Shown piece after piece: positions 1 to 8,541 of a stretch of 64,000 nt of DNA. Within the stretch, counting starts at the first letter, position 1. The number at the start of each line of letters is the position of its first letter. The stretch is taken from the NCBI GenBank assembly GCA_934486785.1, contig CAKSQK010000008.1:1-64000 (forward strand). Reading direction: 5' to 3'. Source of the DNA: an uncultured Niabella sp. (GTDB lineage: Bacteria > Bacteroidota > Bacteroidia > Chitinophagales > Chitinophagaceae). A program made the position numbers and the translations under genes. Below the pieces are notes generated by a model. The model had not been told where the DNA came from and did no database searches. It saw nothing but the letters and a program-made list of their open reading frames with translations.

Positions 1-34
1 GGATCCCTCCGCTGCGCGTTCGGGATGACATTGG
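1..34. repeat. Hairpin-prone intergenic repeat, copy 1
   Basis: This 34-base element recurs at 202-235 with one base different (GCTGCG here, GCTACG there). It contains ATCCC at one end and GGGAT at the other, so it can fold into a short hairpin. It may be cut by the window edge. Function unknown; it looks like a REP-type dispersed intergenic repeat. Confidence 0.6.
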
Positions 35-65
35 GAACGTGTCGGATGACGTTTTACCCTTTTAC

Positions 66-118
66 GTCATTTCGACGCCGCGTGAAGGCCGTTGTGCCAA
101 GGGCGGGGGAGAAATCTC
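66..118. repeat. Second intergenic repeat type (GTCATTTCGAC ... GGAGAAATCTC)
   Basis: The segment starts with GTCATTTCGAC and ends with GGAGAAATCTC. From memory, such blocks recur between genes in many Bacteroidota genomes. Only one copy is seen here, so the repeat call rests on that recollection and on its place beside the other repeats. No gene is supported in positions 1-336. Confidence 0.35.
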
Positions 119-201
119 ATAAAACCGTTATGCCTTTAGGGATTCCTCGCTTAGCTCTCTATTTACATAGTCGGGCAAGTGGGTGGCATTAGGTGGTGTG
201 G

Positions 202-260
202 GGATCCCTCCGCTACGCGTTCGGGATGACATTGGAGATCCCACCGCTGCGCGTTTGGGA
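202..260. repeat. Intergenic repeat, copy 2 plus a partial copy 3
   Basis: Positions 202-235 match positions 1-34 at 33 of 34 bases. Directly behind it, 237-260 is a degenerate third copy (GATCCC, then ACCGCTGCGCG, then TTTGGGA). The tandem placement downstream of recN suggests a dispersed repeat that has duplicated locally. Confidence 0.6.
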
Positions 261-336
261 GGAGGGCAGCCAGCTTAAAATATTAAATAATAACAAGAGT
301 GAAAAATTACACAATACTGGGAATTCATTTACGGCA

Positions 337-1989
337 TCAATTCTGTACCATTTCCCTTGCGTTCTCCAGAGCAGCCGCTGTGGGTTTTTCGCCGCTGAGC
401 ATTTTAGCAATGGCTGTAATGCGCTCATCATTATCAAGCCTGCGAATGTTGGTAGTCACAGCCTGGCCAGCCAGTTGTTTGTATACAAAATAATGTGCAT
501 CAGCTTTGCCGGCAATTTGCGGCTGGTGCGTAATGCATATTACCTGGCGGCTTGCAGCCAACTCTTTCATAATAATGCCAACCTGTTTTGCGGCTTCGCC
601 GGAAATACCGCTGTCAATTTCATCAAAGATCAGCGTGGGCATATCCATGCTTTGCGCCACAAGGCTTTTAATACAAAGCATCAGGCGGCTAAGCTCTCCG
701 CCGCTGGCCACTTTGCTTACTGGCTTATACTGACCGCTTTTATTGGCATCAAATAAAAACTCAATCGCATCTTTGCCTGTAATACCCGGCACCTTATTTT
801 GAACTGATACTTTGAGTAACGCATTGGGCATGCCCACCTGCGCCAGCAATTGGTTTACTTTTTCAACAAAGGGTTTTACCTGCTTTTTACGCGCCTGGGA
901 TATCTTTTCTGACTGGTCATCAATTTGCTTTAGCAGTGCCGCTGTTTCTTTTTCAAGCCTGGCAATATCATCATTGATATGCAAAACCGCCTGCAATTTT
1001 TCTTCCAGTTGCTGCTGCACAGCCAGTAGTTCGCTGGTGCTTTGCACGCCGTGTTTTTTTTGCAGCCTGTAGCCTAACGAAAGCCTTTCATTTAGCCATT
1101 CAATTTTTTCAGCGTCATAATGAATGTGATGGTTGATGGAATCCAGCTCACTGGCAATGTCCTGCAATTCAATTTGTGCGCATTGCAGCCTTTCAATGAT
1201 CTGCGGCAGATCTTTATGATAACCGCTGTAATGGTTTAACTGGCTGATGATGCTTTTTAAATGCTGCACCATTGGCTGCTCGCTTTCTTCTAACTGGTTG
1301 TACACATTGCCCAACGCTTCTTTAATGCCTTCGGCATGGGTAAGTATTTTTAACTCGTTGTCAATTTCTTCAATTTCGTTTTCCTTAAAAGCCGCTTCGT
1401 TCAGTTCATCATATTGAAACCGGTTGTAGTCACTTTCTTTTTCAAACTGTAATTGCTGCTGCTTCAGTCCGGCCAATTTTTTTTGGCTGACCTGCCAGTT
1501 ATAATAGAGGCTTTTATATTCAATGATGGTGATGCGGTTGCCAGCCAGCGCATCCAGCACATTTACCTGGAAGTCATTATCGCCTACGGTTAGCGCATCA
1601 AATTGCTGATGCAGGTCTACCAGCAGGCTGCCCAATTCCTGTAGCTGCACAAGGTTTACAGGCGTATCATTAATAAAGGCGCGGCTTTTACCGCTCGCCG
1701 CTATTTCGCGCCGCACGGTAATTTCAGACTGCACATCCAAATCGTTTGCCGTTAAAAATGCATTCACGTTTTCTTTTTCACCTGCAAACACACCTTCTAT
1801 AATGCATTTTTTTTCTTTGTTTACCAGTATGGCGCTTTCGGCCCTTTGGCCAAGTATAAGATTGAGCGCGCCAATAATGATGGATTTGCCGGCGCCGGTT
1901 TCTCCGGTAATGATATTCATGCCCCTGGAAAAATTAATTTCCAGTTCGCTGATGATGGCGTAATTGTTTATATAAAGGCGTTGCAGCAT
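337..1989 (-). CDS. recN: DNA repair ATPase RecN
   Basis: RecN is an SMC-like ATPase that helps repair DNA double-strand breaks in the cytoplasm. The 550 residues fit the family. The Walker A motif GETGAGKS lies at residues 29-36, a long coiled-coil middle follows, and the C-terminal half has the ABC signature ASGGELSRL (about 435) and the Walker B motif LIFDEIDSGISG (about 459). The start ATG lies five bases after a TAAATTTG box (1995-2002, minus strand), which suggests a leaderless or nearly leaderless mRNA. Downstream lies the repeat cluster, and I see no clear terminator. Identification is firm. Confidence 0.97.
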   Translation of the reverse strand: MLQRLYINNYAIISELEINFSRGMNIITGETGAGKSIIIGALNLILGQRAESAILVNKEKKCIIEGVFAGEKENVNAFLTANDLDVQSEITVRREIAASGKSRAFINDTPVNLVQLQELGSLLVDLHQQFDALTVGDNDFQVNVLDALAGNRITIIEYKSLYYNWQVSQKKLAGLKQQQLQFEKESDYNRFQYDELNEAAFKENEIEEIDNELKILTHAEGIKEALGNVYNQLEESEQPMVQHLKSIISQLNHYSGYHKDLPQIIERLQCAQIELQDIASELDSINHHIHYDAEKIEWLNERLSLGYRLQKKHGVQSTSELLAVQQQLEEKLQAVLHINDDIARLEKETAALLKQIDDQSEKISQARKKQVKPFVEKVNQLLAQVGMPNALLKVSVQNKVPGITGKDAIEFLFDANKSGQYKPVSKVASGGELSRLMLCIKSLVAQSMDMPTLIFDEIDSGISGEAAKQVGIIMKELAASRQVICITHQPQIAGKADAHYFVYKQLAGQAVTTNIRRLDNDERITAIAKMLSGEKPTAAALENAREMVQN

Positions 1990-1994
1990 CAGGG

Positions 1995-2002
1995 CAAATT
2001 TA
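1995..2002 (-). promoter_or_regulatory. Possible -7 box of recN
   Basis: Minus-strand TAAATTTG matches the Bacteroidota -7 consensus TAnnTTTG. It ends five bases before the recN ATG, so transcription would begin at or next to the start codon. No convincing TTTG -33 element sits 19-20 bases upstream. Confidence 0.45.
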
Positions 2003-2069
2003 GTGAATTGGATTGATGAGAGAAGGCGTTAATAAAAGGGCTTTGGTTGATTCTTTTTAAAATAAAAAA

Positions 2070-2092
2070 CCCCTGCCTTTGCAGGACAGGGG
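2070..2092 (-). terminator. Terminator of the nif3/zinc-ribbon operon
   Basis: CCCCTG and CAGGGG can pair around a short loop, and an alternative inner hairpin CCTGC/GCAGG exists. On the minus strand the stem is followed by a run of T. It sits just behind the stop codon of the zinc-ribbon gene and before recN. Confidence 0.75.
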
Positions 2093-2114
2093 AAAATAAA
2101 AAAAAGAAAATACT

Positions 2115-2870
2115 TTATTTCAGCTCTACGTTGTTGTGAAGCTCCTCATCTACCAAGATGCGGCCACAATTTTCGCAGGCAACGATCTTTTTGTGTTGTT
2201 TGATCTCGCTTTGCTTTTGAGGCGGAATGGCGTAAAAGCAACCACCGCAGGCATCGCGCACCACCGGCACTACAGCCAGGCCGTTGCGAAAGTTGCCGCG
2301 GATCTTTTCATAGCTTGACAGCAGGCGGGGATCAACCTGTTCTTTTGCTTCGCCGGAAAGTTTGCCGAAATGTTTTTCCTCTTTTTCATTAGCGGCAATA
2401 ATTTTTTCAAGTTCTGCTTTTTTTATTTCCAGCGAGCCTTCTTTGGTGCTGATGTTTTTCCTGGCTTTTTCCAGTAGAACAACCTTCTCTGCAATCTCTG
2501 CATTAGCGTCTTTAATATGTTTTTCCGCTAATTTAATTTCCAGTTGCTGCATTTCAATTTCCTTATTGATAGCTTCAAACTCCCGGTTGTTTTTTACATT
2601 CTCGCTGTCTTTCTCGTATTTTTTGATCAGGGCTTCCGAATCTTTGATCGCGTTTTTGCGTTCCTCAATAAATTCGGTTACACCGTTAATTTCTTCTTCA
2701 ATGCGGGTTTGCCTGGCATGCAGGCCTGTAATTTCATCTTCAAGGTCAGCCACTTCCATAGGAAGCTCGCCTTTCAGAATTTTTATTTCATCTAATTTGC
2801 TGTCTATTTTTTGCAGGTTGATGAGTGAACTCAGCCTTTCTTCAATTGAAAATTCTTTTAATTGTGGCAT
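2115..2870 (-). CDS. Coiled-coil protein with C-terminal zinc ribbon (CT398/YbgI-partner type)
   Basis: The 251-residue protein is almost entirely charged coiled coil from about residue 10 to 180. It ends in a four-cysteine zinc ribbon, CGGC ... CENCG, at about 208-236. This is the architecture of the CT398-like family, which is found across bacteria and often sits next to Nif3-family genes, as here: the Nif3 gene ends 20 bases upstream in the same direction. The biochemical role is not established; nucleic-acid or scaffold functions have been suggested for the family. Cytoplasmic, with no signal peptide. The family call is firm and the function is unknown. Confidence 0.85.
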   Translation of the reverse strand: MPQLKEFSIEERLSSLINLQKIDSKLDEIKILKGELPMEVADLEDEITGLHARQTRIEEEINGVTEFIEERKNAIKDSEALIKKYEKDSENVKNNREFEAINKEIEMQQLEIKLAEKHIKDANAEIAEKVVLLEKARKNISTKEGSLEIKKAELEKIIAANEKEEKHFGKLSGEAKEQVDPRLLSSYEKIRGNFRNGLAVVPVVRDACGGCFYAIPPQKQSEIKQHKKIVACENCGRILVDEELHNNVELK

Positions 2871-2890
2871 ATAATTACAGTTTGTATGCT

Positions 2891-3985
2891 TTATAAGTAA
2901 TGAACAGGATTGGTATTTACGCCTGTTTTAAGGACGGCAAAGTTAGGGAATTTTTGCTCTAAAAGTGTGGCCAGCAAATCAATGGTAAATTGCTCACTTT
3001 CGTAATGGCCAATATCTGCCAGTAAAATGTGGCCGCCTGCATCAAAAAACTCGTGGTATTTAATATCAGATGTAATATAAACATCTGACCCTGAAATAAT
3101 TGCCTGCTTCATAAGAAAGCTTCCGGCGCCGCCACAAACAGCCACTTTTTTTACCGGTTTGCCCGTAAAAGCCGTGTGCTTCAGCATTTTTAAGCCAAAG
3201 GCCTCTTTCAGTTTTTGTAAAAAATCAGCTTCGCTTAGCGCCTGAGGCAATTCGCCGGTAATACCAGCGCCAACGTGCTGGTGCCTGTTATTAATTGAAA
3301 TGACTTCGTAAGCCACTTCCTCATACGGATGGCTGGATTGAAGCGAGGCGATCATACGGCCTTCAAGCCAGGATGGAAACAGTACCTCTATTTTCAGTTC
3401 ATCGGCTTCTTCGCGTTTGCCTGCCTCACCGCTAAAAGGATTGGCCTGGTCATTGGGCTTAAAAGTGCCCGTTCCGTTTACGGTAAAGCTACATTCGCTG
3501 TAATTGCCAATCTGGCCGCCACCTGCATCAAACAGAGCATTCATAACGTTCGGCGCATGTTCAGGTGGTACAAAAAAATAAAGCTTTTTAAGCTGCCCGT
3601 TTTTAGGTGAGAGAATGGCCGTGTGCTGCAGCCCCAGCTTTTTCGCGATCATGCCGTTTACACCTTCTGTTATGTTATCAAGATTGGTATGAATGGCATA
3701 AATGGCAATATCATTTTTAATGGCTTTGATAATGGTGCGCTCCACATAATTATTTCCATTGATCTTTTTCAACCCTGAAAAAATAATGGGATGATGCGCC
3801 ACTACCAGGTTGATGTTTTTTTTAACCGCCTCATCTATTACGTCTTCCACGGCATCAAGGCAGCAAATTACGCCGGTACATTCCCAATGCCATTGCCCGG
3901 TGATCAAACCGGCATTGTCGTAGCTTTCCTGTAATGCAGGCGGGGCAATGGCTTCAAGGTAAGCGGTAATATTGCTGATCTTCAT
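2891..3985 (-). CDS. Nif3-family dinuclear metal-binding protein
   Basis: The 364-residue protein starts with the Nif3 core. It has metal-binding His residues in VVAHHPIIFSGLK (about 62-74) and AIHTNLDN (about 97-104), and a C-terminal half with GGAGSF and ADIGHYESE motifs carrying further ligands. An inserted middle domain (about 130-240) is typical of the long form in Bacteroidota and Firmicutes. Family members are annotated as GTP cyclohydrolase I type 2, but that activity is not general and I do not assert it. It is probably co-transcribed with the zinc-ribbon gene behind it. Confidence 0.9.
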   Translation of the reverse strand: MKISNITAYLEAIAPPALQESYDNAGLITGQWHWECTGVICCLDAVEDVIDEAVKKNINLVVAHHPIIFSGLKKINGNNYVERTIIKAIKNDIAIYAIHTNLDNITEGVNGMIAKKLGLQHTAILSPKNGQLKKLYFFVPPEHAPNVMNALFDAGGGQIGNYSECSFTVNGTGTFKPNDQANPFSGEAGKREEADELKIEVLFPSWLEGRMIASLQSSHPYEEVAYEVISINNRHQHVGAGITGELPQALSEADFLQKLKEAFGLKMLKHTAFTGKPVKKVAVCGGAGSFLMKQAIISGSDVYITSDIKYHEFFDAGGHILLADIGHYESEQFTIDLLATLLEQKFPNFAVLKTGVNTNPVHYL

Positions 3986-4055
3986 TGTTAATAATATTTA
4001 ATTGATGGCGGCGTCAAAATACAGAAATTAGCTGACATGAATTGTAAGTTCTGTA

Positions 4056-6449
4056 TTAACGGGCTTCCACAATTTCTTCCACCATCAAAAGCTTTCCATC
4101 GCCTGTAATGCCCTCTGCCACTACTCTAAATCGTTTTGTGCGGTCATTATTGTAAAAAGTTACCGGTATTTTCTGGTTCGTTCCGCTTACATAAACTTCC
4201 GGCTTCCAGTCAAGCGTCAGCCTGTAATCGGTGTATCTGCCTGGCACGGGTTGCGAATAATCGGGCGCGTAAAATTCTTTGATGATGCTGTAACCATCAT
4301 AATCTACAATATCGCCGGTTGATTCAATGTGTTCGTTTAGTTCGTGGCCGCGCTTAGTATAAACGGCAATCACGCCATTGGCGCCTCCGCCAGGAGCAGC
4401 CACAAATGTTGGAAATATTTTTACGAGAGCAATATCACTTGCCGGAATGGTTGAAACAAACGACGCGTCTACAAGCATTTCATCAAGGTACACATACATG
4501 GGCCTGAACGTGCCTACCTGGCGGTAATACAGCCTGTAATCATTCATTGTGCTTCTTTCCACACGAAGGCCGGGCACTCTGCCCTGCAGGTATTCAAAAA
4601 TATTCCAGTGGGGAATGAACTCATTGGTCAGATCGTACGTGCGTGCATTGATGCCTCCTGCAAAAAAACCGCTCATATAAATTTCTTCCAGTTGCTCCAG
4701 GCGTGTTTTATTGCCTTTTACAATAATGTTATCTAACATTAATCCTTCGCCGCGGCTGTAATCAAAATACGCTGTGCCCATGCGCTGCGCAAGATGATCT
4801 GCTGTGGTATTAAACTTATTGTAGGGAATATTCAGCGGCGGAAGATTATAAGTTTTGTATAAAGAATCCGTATCCAGTTCTACCGTAATAAACTTACTTT
4901 TATTACCCATCACATCTGTAAACAACACTTTGGCTTTATCAAAAAATATAACGGAATCCATTTTAAACCGGCCTTCAGCATCGGTTTTTACAAGCTGCAT
5001 CCCTTGTGCGGAATCGGCTGTTGCCGTCCATACCATCAATTCACGATCAGCAAACGAGCGGCCCGAGCCTCTGACTTTTGCGCGGCCGGAAAGTGAAATA
5101 TATCCCTGGTCTTTATGCTGTGGGACGGGCAAATTATTGCTGGTAACATCGCTCCATTTAAAACGCCGCCAGCCGTTGGTCATCATCACCAGGTCAAGCG
5201 CCTGCCTTGTATTTTCTGCATCGCTAAAATACCAGGCGGGGTTGTGTACATAGCCAGCAATATCGCTGGTGAGCAAGAAGCTGGAAATGATATTTTGCGC
5301 GCGCATACCGGGTGAATCATAATCTGCATCAGTTACAGAAATTGAAAAATTGCCGGTAACAGAATCGCTCAGATGAATGGTATAATCGTTAAGTTTTCTC
5401 CTGGATGTATTTACAACGTTTGCATTGAATGTGGCTGGCAGCAGGTATTCTTTATTGTCAACAAACGCCAGCCGCTCTGCCAGTGGCACACCATCTTTAT
5501 TAAAAACAGTGATCTGTAGTATCCCGGATGGAAATTTAGCAGTGGGCACCTGTGCAGTCATGTTGTTTTTGCTATTAATAAAAGCATGCTTAAAAAGTAT
5601 CTGGTGCTGCATTTGCCCGATCATATACGCAGGCGCCAGCGCTTCGCCGCCGCCCGGGTTTTGTAAAGAAATTTCTACGCCATTAGCAGCCTGCCTTAAT
5701 TGTAATGCAATACCGTTGGTTGTCACTTCCGGCAGGTTGTGCTTTACATCGGGTTCATGTACCAGGCCGGCATAATAATTTTTGCCCGCCTGCGGCGTGA
5801 AACTGAAAGCGCCCATACCATCATGAAGCGTGGTGAACCTTGCAACTTCATTTCCGGCATCATCTTTAACAATACCGCGCACGGTAAAAGGAAAACCATT
5901 TTCATCAACTGATTTGAATGCAACGTTGTTTGGAACGCCCGCCACAAGGTTGCCACCCTCAGCAAAAAACCGGATGTTGGTAACCGTAGCCGGCGCAGCA
6001 GGAGCGGGGCCTTTTCTTTCTTTACCATAAATCTGAACGCGCCTGCTAAACAAATATTCTTTACTGTGATTGAGCATCAGCGGCGTATAAGCGCGTAACT
6101 GGTAAGAGCCTGTGCTGAGTGTATCGGGAATTTGCATTTGGCCGTTGGATAAAGCGCCAAACACGGGCAATACTTTTTTAGAGATAATGCCGGACTGGTT
6201 ATTGAGCAGCTCAACAAACAAAGTTGAATTGGCGGCCGAAGGCATAAAATCCGATAAAAAATAAGATTTGAACCAGATGGTTTGCCCTGAGAAATAATGC
6301 TCCCTGTCAATGTGCAGATATAGCTTCTGAATGGGGTTTTCATTATTCCATTTTACAAGCGGCTGCTCAAAGGTTTGCGCATGCAGAGTGCCGGTACATA
6401 TCAGCGCCAGCAACAATATTTTTTTTATAAGAAAAAGATGTGTGTTCAT
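4056..6449 (-). CDS. Exported protein with MG2-like domain and TonB plug domain, no barrel
   Basis: Residues 1-24 form a signal peptide ending at HAQ. The N-terminal part (about 30-130) resembles the MG2 domain of alpha-2-macroglobulins (YLHIDREHYFSGQTIWFK), and several beta-sandwich segments follow. Residues about 605-710 resemble the plug domain of TonB-dependent receptors (FEYLQGRVPGLRVER ... YVYLDEMLVD ... GVIAVYTKRG). A transmembrane barrel is absent: the protein ends after about 80 more residues. Such proteins are common in Bacteroidota, and their role is unknown; they are probably periplasmic or surface partners of envelope processes. It stands alone between nif3 and rarA. The domain assignment is good and the function open. 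Confidence 0.8.
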   Translation of the reverse strand: MNTHLFLIKKILLLALICTGTLHAQTFEQPLVKWNNENPIQKLYLHIDREHYFSGQTIWFKSYFLSDFMPSAANSTLFVELLNNQSGIISKKVLPVFGALSNGQMQIPDTLSTGSYQLRAYTPLMLNHSKEYLFSRRVQIYGKERKGPAPAAPATVTNIRFFAEGGNLVAGVPNNVAFKSVDENGFPFTVRGIVKDDAGNEVARFTTLHDGMGAFSFTPQAGKNYYAGLVHEPDVKHNLPEVTTNGIALQLRQAANGVEISLQNPGGGEALAPAYMIGQMQHQILFKHAFINSKNNMTAQVPTAKFPSGILQITVFNKDGVPLAERLAFVDNKEYLLPATFNANVVNTSRRKLNDYTIHLSDSVTGNFSISVTDADYDSPGMRAQNIISSFLLTSDIAGYVHNPAWYFSDAENTRQALDLVMMTNGWRRFKWSDVTSNNLPVPQHKDQGYISLSGRAKVRGSGRSFADRELMVWTATADSAQGMQLVKTDAEGRFKMDSVIFFDKAKVLFTDVMGNKSKFITVELDTDSLYKTYNLPPLNIPYNKFNTTADHLAQRMGTAYFDYSRGEGLMLDNIIVKGNKTRLEQLEEIYMSGFFAGGINARTYDLTNEFIPHWNIFEYLQGRVPGLRVERSTMNDYRLYYRQVGTFRPMYVYLDEMLVDASFVSTIPASDIALVKIFPTFVAAPGGGANGVIAVYTKRGHELNEHIESTGDIVDYDGYSIIKEFYAPDYSQPVPGRYTDYRLTLDWKPEVYVSGTNQKIPVTFYNNDRTKRFRVVAEGITGDGKLLMVEEIVEAR

Positions 6450-6645
6450 ATGATTGATTTACTATTTTTTACCGAAAATTCTGTACCAAAGGCTGGTATG
6501 GCAGGTAGGTTGACAATATGATGAGTTGAAAAGTATTCACAACTATAAAACTATTTGCATTTTACGATCTATATTAATATAAACATGATGCAAAAAACGG
6601 CGGGTTTGCATAAACAGATGCACTACACTGTAAAAACTGCCAGAA

Positions 6646-7914
6646 CTAATAATTGTATTTATCCTTCCACAATTTTTTTAAGTAATTGCGCAGCTCATTT
6701 TCACGGGCATTGTTGCCAGGATCGTAAAATTTTGTTCCCGCCAGTTTTTCAGGCAGGTATTCCTGTTCTGTAAAATTATTATCGAAGCTGTGCGCGTACC
6801 GGTAGCCTTTGCCGTAATCAAGGTTTTTCATAAGTTTTGTTGGCGCATTGCGAATGTGCAACGGCACGGGCAGATCGCCATGTTGCTGTGCGGCGGCAAG
6901 CGCATCGCCAATAGCCATGTAAGAGGCATTGCTTTTGGGCGACGAGGCCAGGTAAGTGGCGCACTGCGAAAGAATGATCCTGGCTTCCGGGTAGCCAATG
7001 ACATTAACAGCCTGAAACGTGTTGTTGGCCAGCAACAGCGCGTTGGGGTTGGCGTTGCCAATGTCTTCACTTGCAAAAATGATCATGCGCCGGGCAATGA
7101 ATTTTACGTCTTCGCCACCTTCTACCATGCGTGCCAGCCAGTACACAGCGCCGTTAGGATCGCTGCCGCGCATACTTTTTATAAAAGCTGAAATGATATC
7201 GTAATGCTGCTCGCCGCTTTTATCGTACAGTGCAATTTTTTTCTGTGCCACCTCCATCACAAGTTTATCGGTGATCACAATAGATTGATTGCCCGGTTTA
7301 CCAGCAGGGGTGTTTACGGTAATTTCCAACAGGTTCAGCAATTTCCTGGCATCGCCACCAGAGATCCTGATCAGGGCTTCCGTTTCTTTCAGTTGAATAT
7401 TAAGTTGGGAAAGAATCGTGTCTTTTTCAATGGCCGTTTGCAGCAATTGTGTCAAATCTTTTTCTGACAAAGGTTTCAGCACATACACCTGGCAGCGGCT
7501 GAGCAGGGCGCTGTTCACTTCAAAAGATGGGTTTTCGGTTGTGGCGCCAATAAGCGTGATGGTGCCTTTTTCTACGGCGTGCAGCAATGCATCCTGCTGG
7601 CTTTTGTTAAAGCGGTGAATTTCATCTATAAACAATATGCACTCCTGTGTGTGCTTCGCTTTTTCAATTACTTCGCGAACGTCTTTTACGCCGGCGTTTA
7701 CAGCGCTTAATGTAAAAAACGGAACAGAGAGCGTATGAGCAATGATATTGGCAATAGTGGTTTTGCCCGTGCCGGGCGGGCCCCAGAGTATGAGTGAGTT
7801 GATCTTGCCGTTTTCAATGGCATTGCGCAAAATGCTGCCTTTGCCAACCAGGTGTTGCTGGCCTGCCAGTTCATCTAAAGTGCGTGGCCTGACGCGTTCT
7901 GCAAGAGGGGTCAT
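6646..7914 (-). CDS. rarA: Replication-associated recombination protein A (RarA/MgsA AAA+ ATPase)
   Basis: RarA acts at stalled replication forks and resembles clamp-loader ATPases. The 422 residues match the family. Walker A GPPGTGKTT is at residues 45-53, Walker B ILFIDEIHRF at about 92-101, and sensor 1 LIGATTENPSF at about 120-130. The C-terminal tetramerization region includes the conserved GSDPNGAVYWLARMVEGGED stretch. It is divergently placed from the TrmH-family gene, with 84 bases between the two starts. No partner gene shares its transcript. The call is firm. Confidence 0.96.
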   Translation of the reverse strand: MTPLAERVRPRTLDELAGQQHLVGKGSILRNAIENGKINSLILWGPPGTGKTTIANIIAHTLSVPFFTLSAVNAGVKDVREVIEKAKHTQECILFIDEIHRFNKSQQDALLHAVEKGTITLIGATTENPSFEVNSALLSRCQVYVLKPLSEKDLTQLLQTAIEKDTILSQLNIQLKETEALIRISGGDARKLLNLLEITVNTPAGKPGNQSIVITDKLVMEVAQKKIALYDKSGEQHYDIISAFIKSMRGSDPNGAVYWLARMVEGGEDVKFIARRMIIFASEDIGNANPNALLLANNTFQAVNVIGYPEARIILSQCATYLASSPKSNASYMAIGDALAAAQQHGDLPVPLHIRNAPTKLMKNLDYGKGYRYAHSFDNNFTEQEYLPEKLAGTKFYDPGNNARENELRNYLKKLWKDKYNY

Positions 7915-7986
7915 AGTACGAATGCTTTGCGCTAAAGTACTAATTAATTTAGGGAAACGATCCGTTAAAACATCTGCAATTCCTCT

Positions 7987-7994
7987 TACATTTG
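7987..7994 (+). promoter_or_regulatory. Possible -7 box of the TrmH-family gene
   Basis: TACATTTG matches TAnnTTTG and ends four bases before the ATG at 7999. It predicts transcription from about the start codon itself. The alternative ATG at 8014 would leave about 14 bases of leader. No clear -33 element is visible. Confidence 0.45.
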
Positions 7995-7998
7995 CGCC

Positions 7999-8541
7999 AT
8001 GCGAAAATTAAGCATGGAGGAATTGGGCCGTAAAACCATTGACGAGTTCAGGCAGAGTGAGAAGGTTCCGGTGATTGTAGTGCTGGAAAACATACGAAGC
8101 GCTTACAACGTGGGCAGCGTGTTTCGTACCAGCGATGCATTTTTAATTGAAGCCATTTATATTACAGGTTACTCAGCCAGGCCGCCGCATAAGGAAATTA
8201 AAAAAACGGCGCTCGGCGCAGAAGATACGGTGAGCTGGAAACATTTTGCATCTGCCAGAGAAGCCGTTGAAGATTTGCGCAGCCAGGACTATCAGATATT
8301 TGCTGTGGAGCAGGTAAGCAACAGCGTGAAGCTGCATGAATGGAACCGTAAAGCTGATGAAAAAACGGCTGTTATATTTGGCAACGAAGTGAGCGGTGTG
8401 GAGCAAAGCACCATTGAACTGTGTGATGGCTGCGTGGAAATTCCGCAACTGGGCATGAAACACTCCCTGAATATTGCCACAGCGGCGGGTGTGGTGCTGT
8501 GGGAGCTGGTAAGAGAAACATTTAAAGCCTTTAAAAAATAA
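7999..8541 (+). CDS. TrmH/SpoU-family RNA 2'-O-methyltransferase
   Basis: The protein belongs to the SPOUT class of RNA ribose methyltransferases that use S-adenosylmethionine. The three family motifs are present: NVGSVFRTSDAF (about 36-47), FGNEVSGVE (about 127-135) and the knot segment IPQLGMKHSLNIATAAGVV (about 150-168). At 180 residues it consists of the catalytic domain only, without an N-terminal RNA-binding extension, so the target (tRNA or rRNA) cannot be told. The second Met at 8014 is an alternative start. The gene abuts the ubiA-like gene with no spacing, which indicates co-transcription. Confidence 0.9.
   Translation: MRKLSMEELGRKTIDEFRQSEKVPVIVVLENIRSAYNVGSVFRTSDAFLIEAIYITGYSARPPHKEIKKTALGAEDTVSWKHFASAREAVEDLRSQDYQIFAVEQVSNSVKLHEWNRKADEKTAVIFGNEVSGVEQSTIELCDGCVEIPQLGMKHSLNIATAAGVVLWELVRETFKAFKK

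Noticed and set aside
193..756. Open frame of 187 codons on the plus strand
   Set aside because: Most of it lies antisense to the 3' end of recN, and its start is inside the repeat cluster. Its residues show no domain or signal.
2362..2874. Plus-strand open frame of 170 codons opposite the zinc-ribbon gene
   Set aside because: It is a shadow: the antisense of a Glu/Lys-rich coiled coil gives a Ser/Phe/Leu-rich frame without stop codons.
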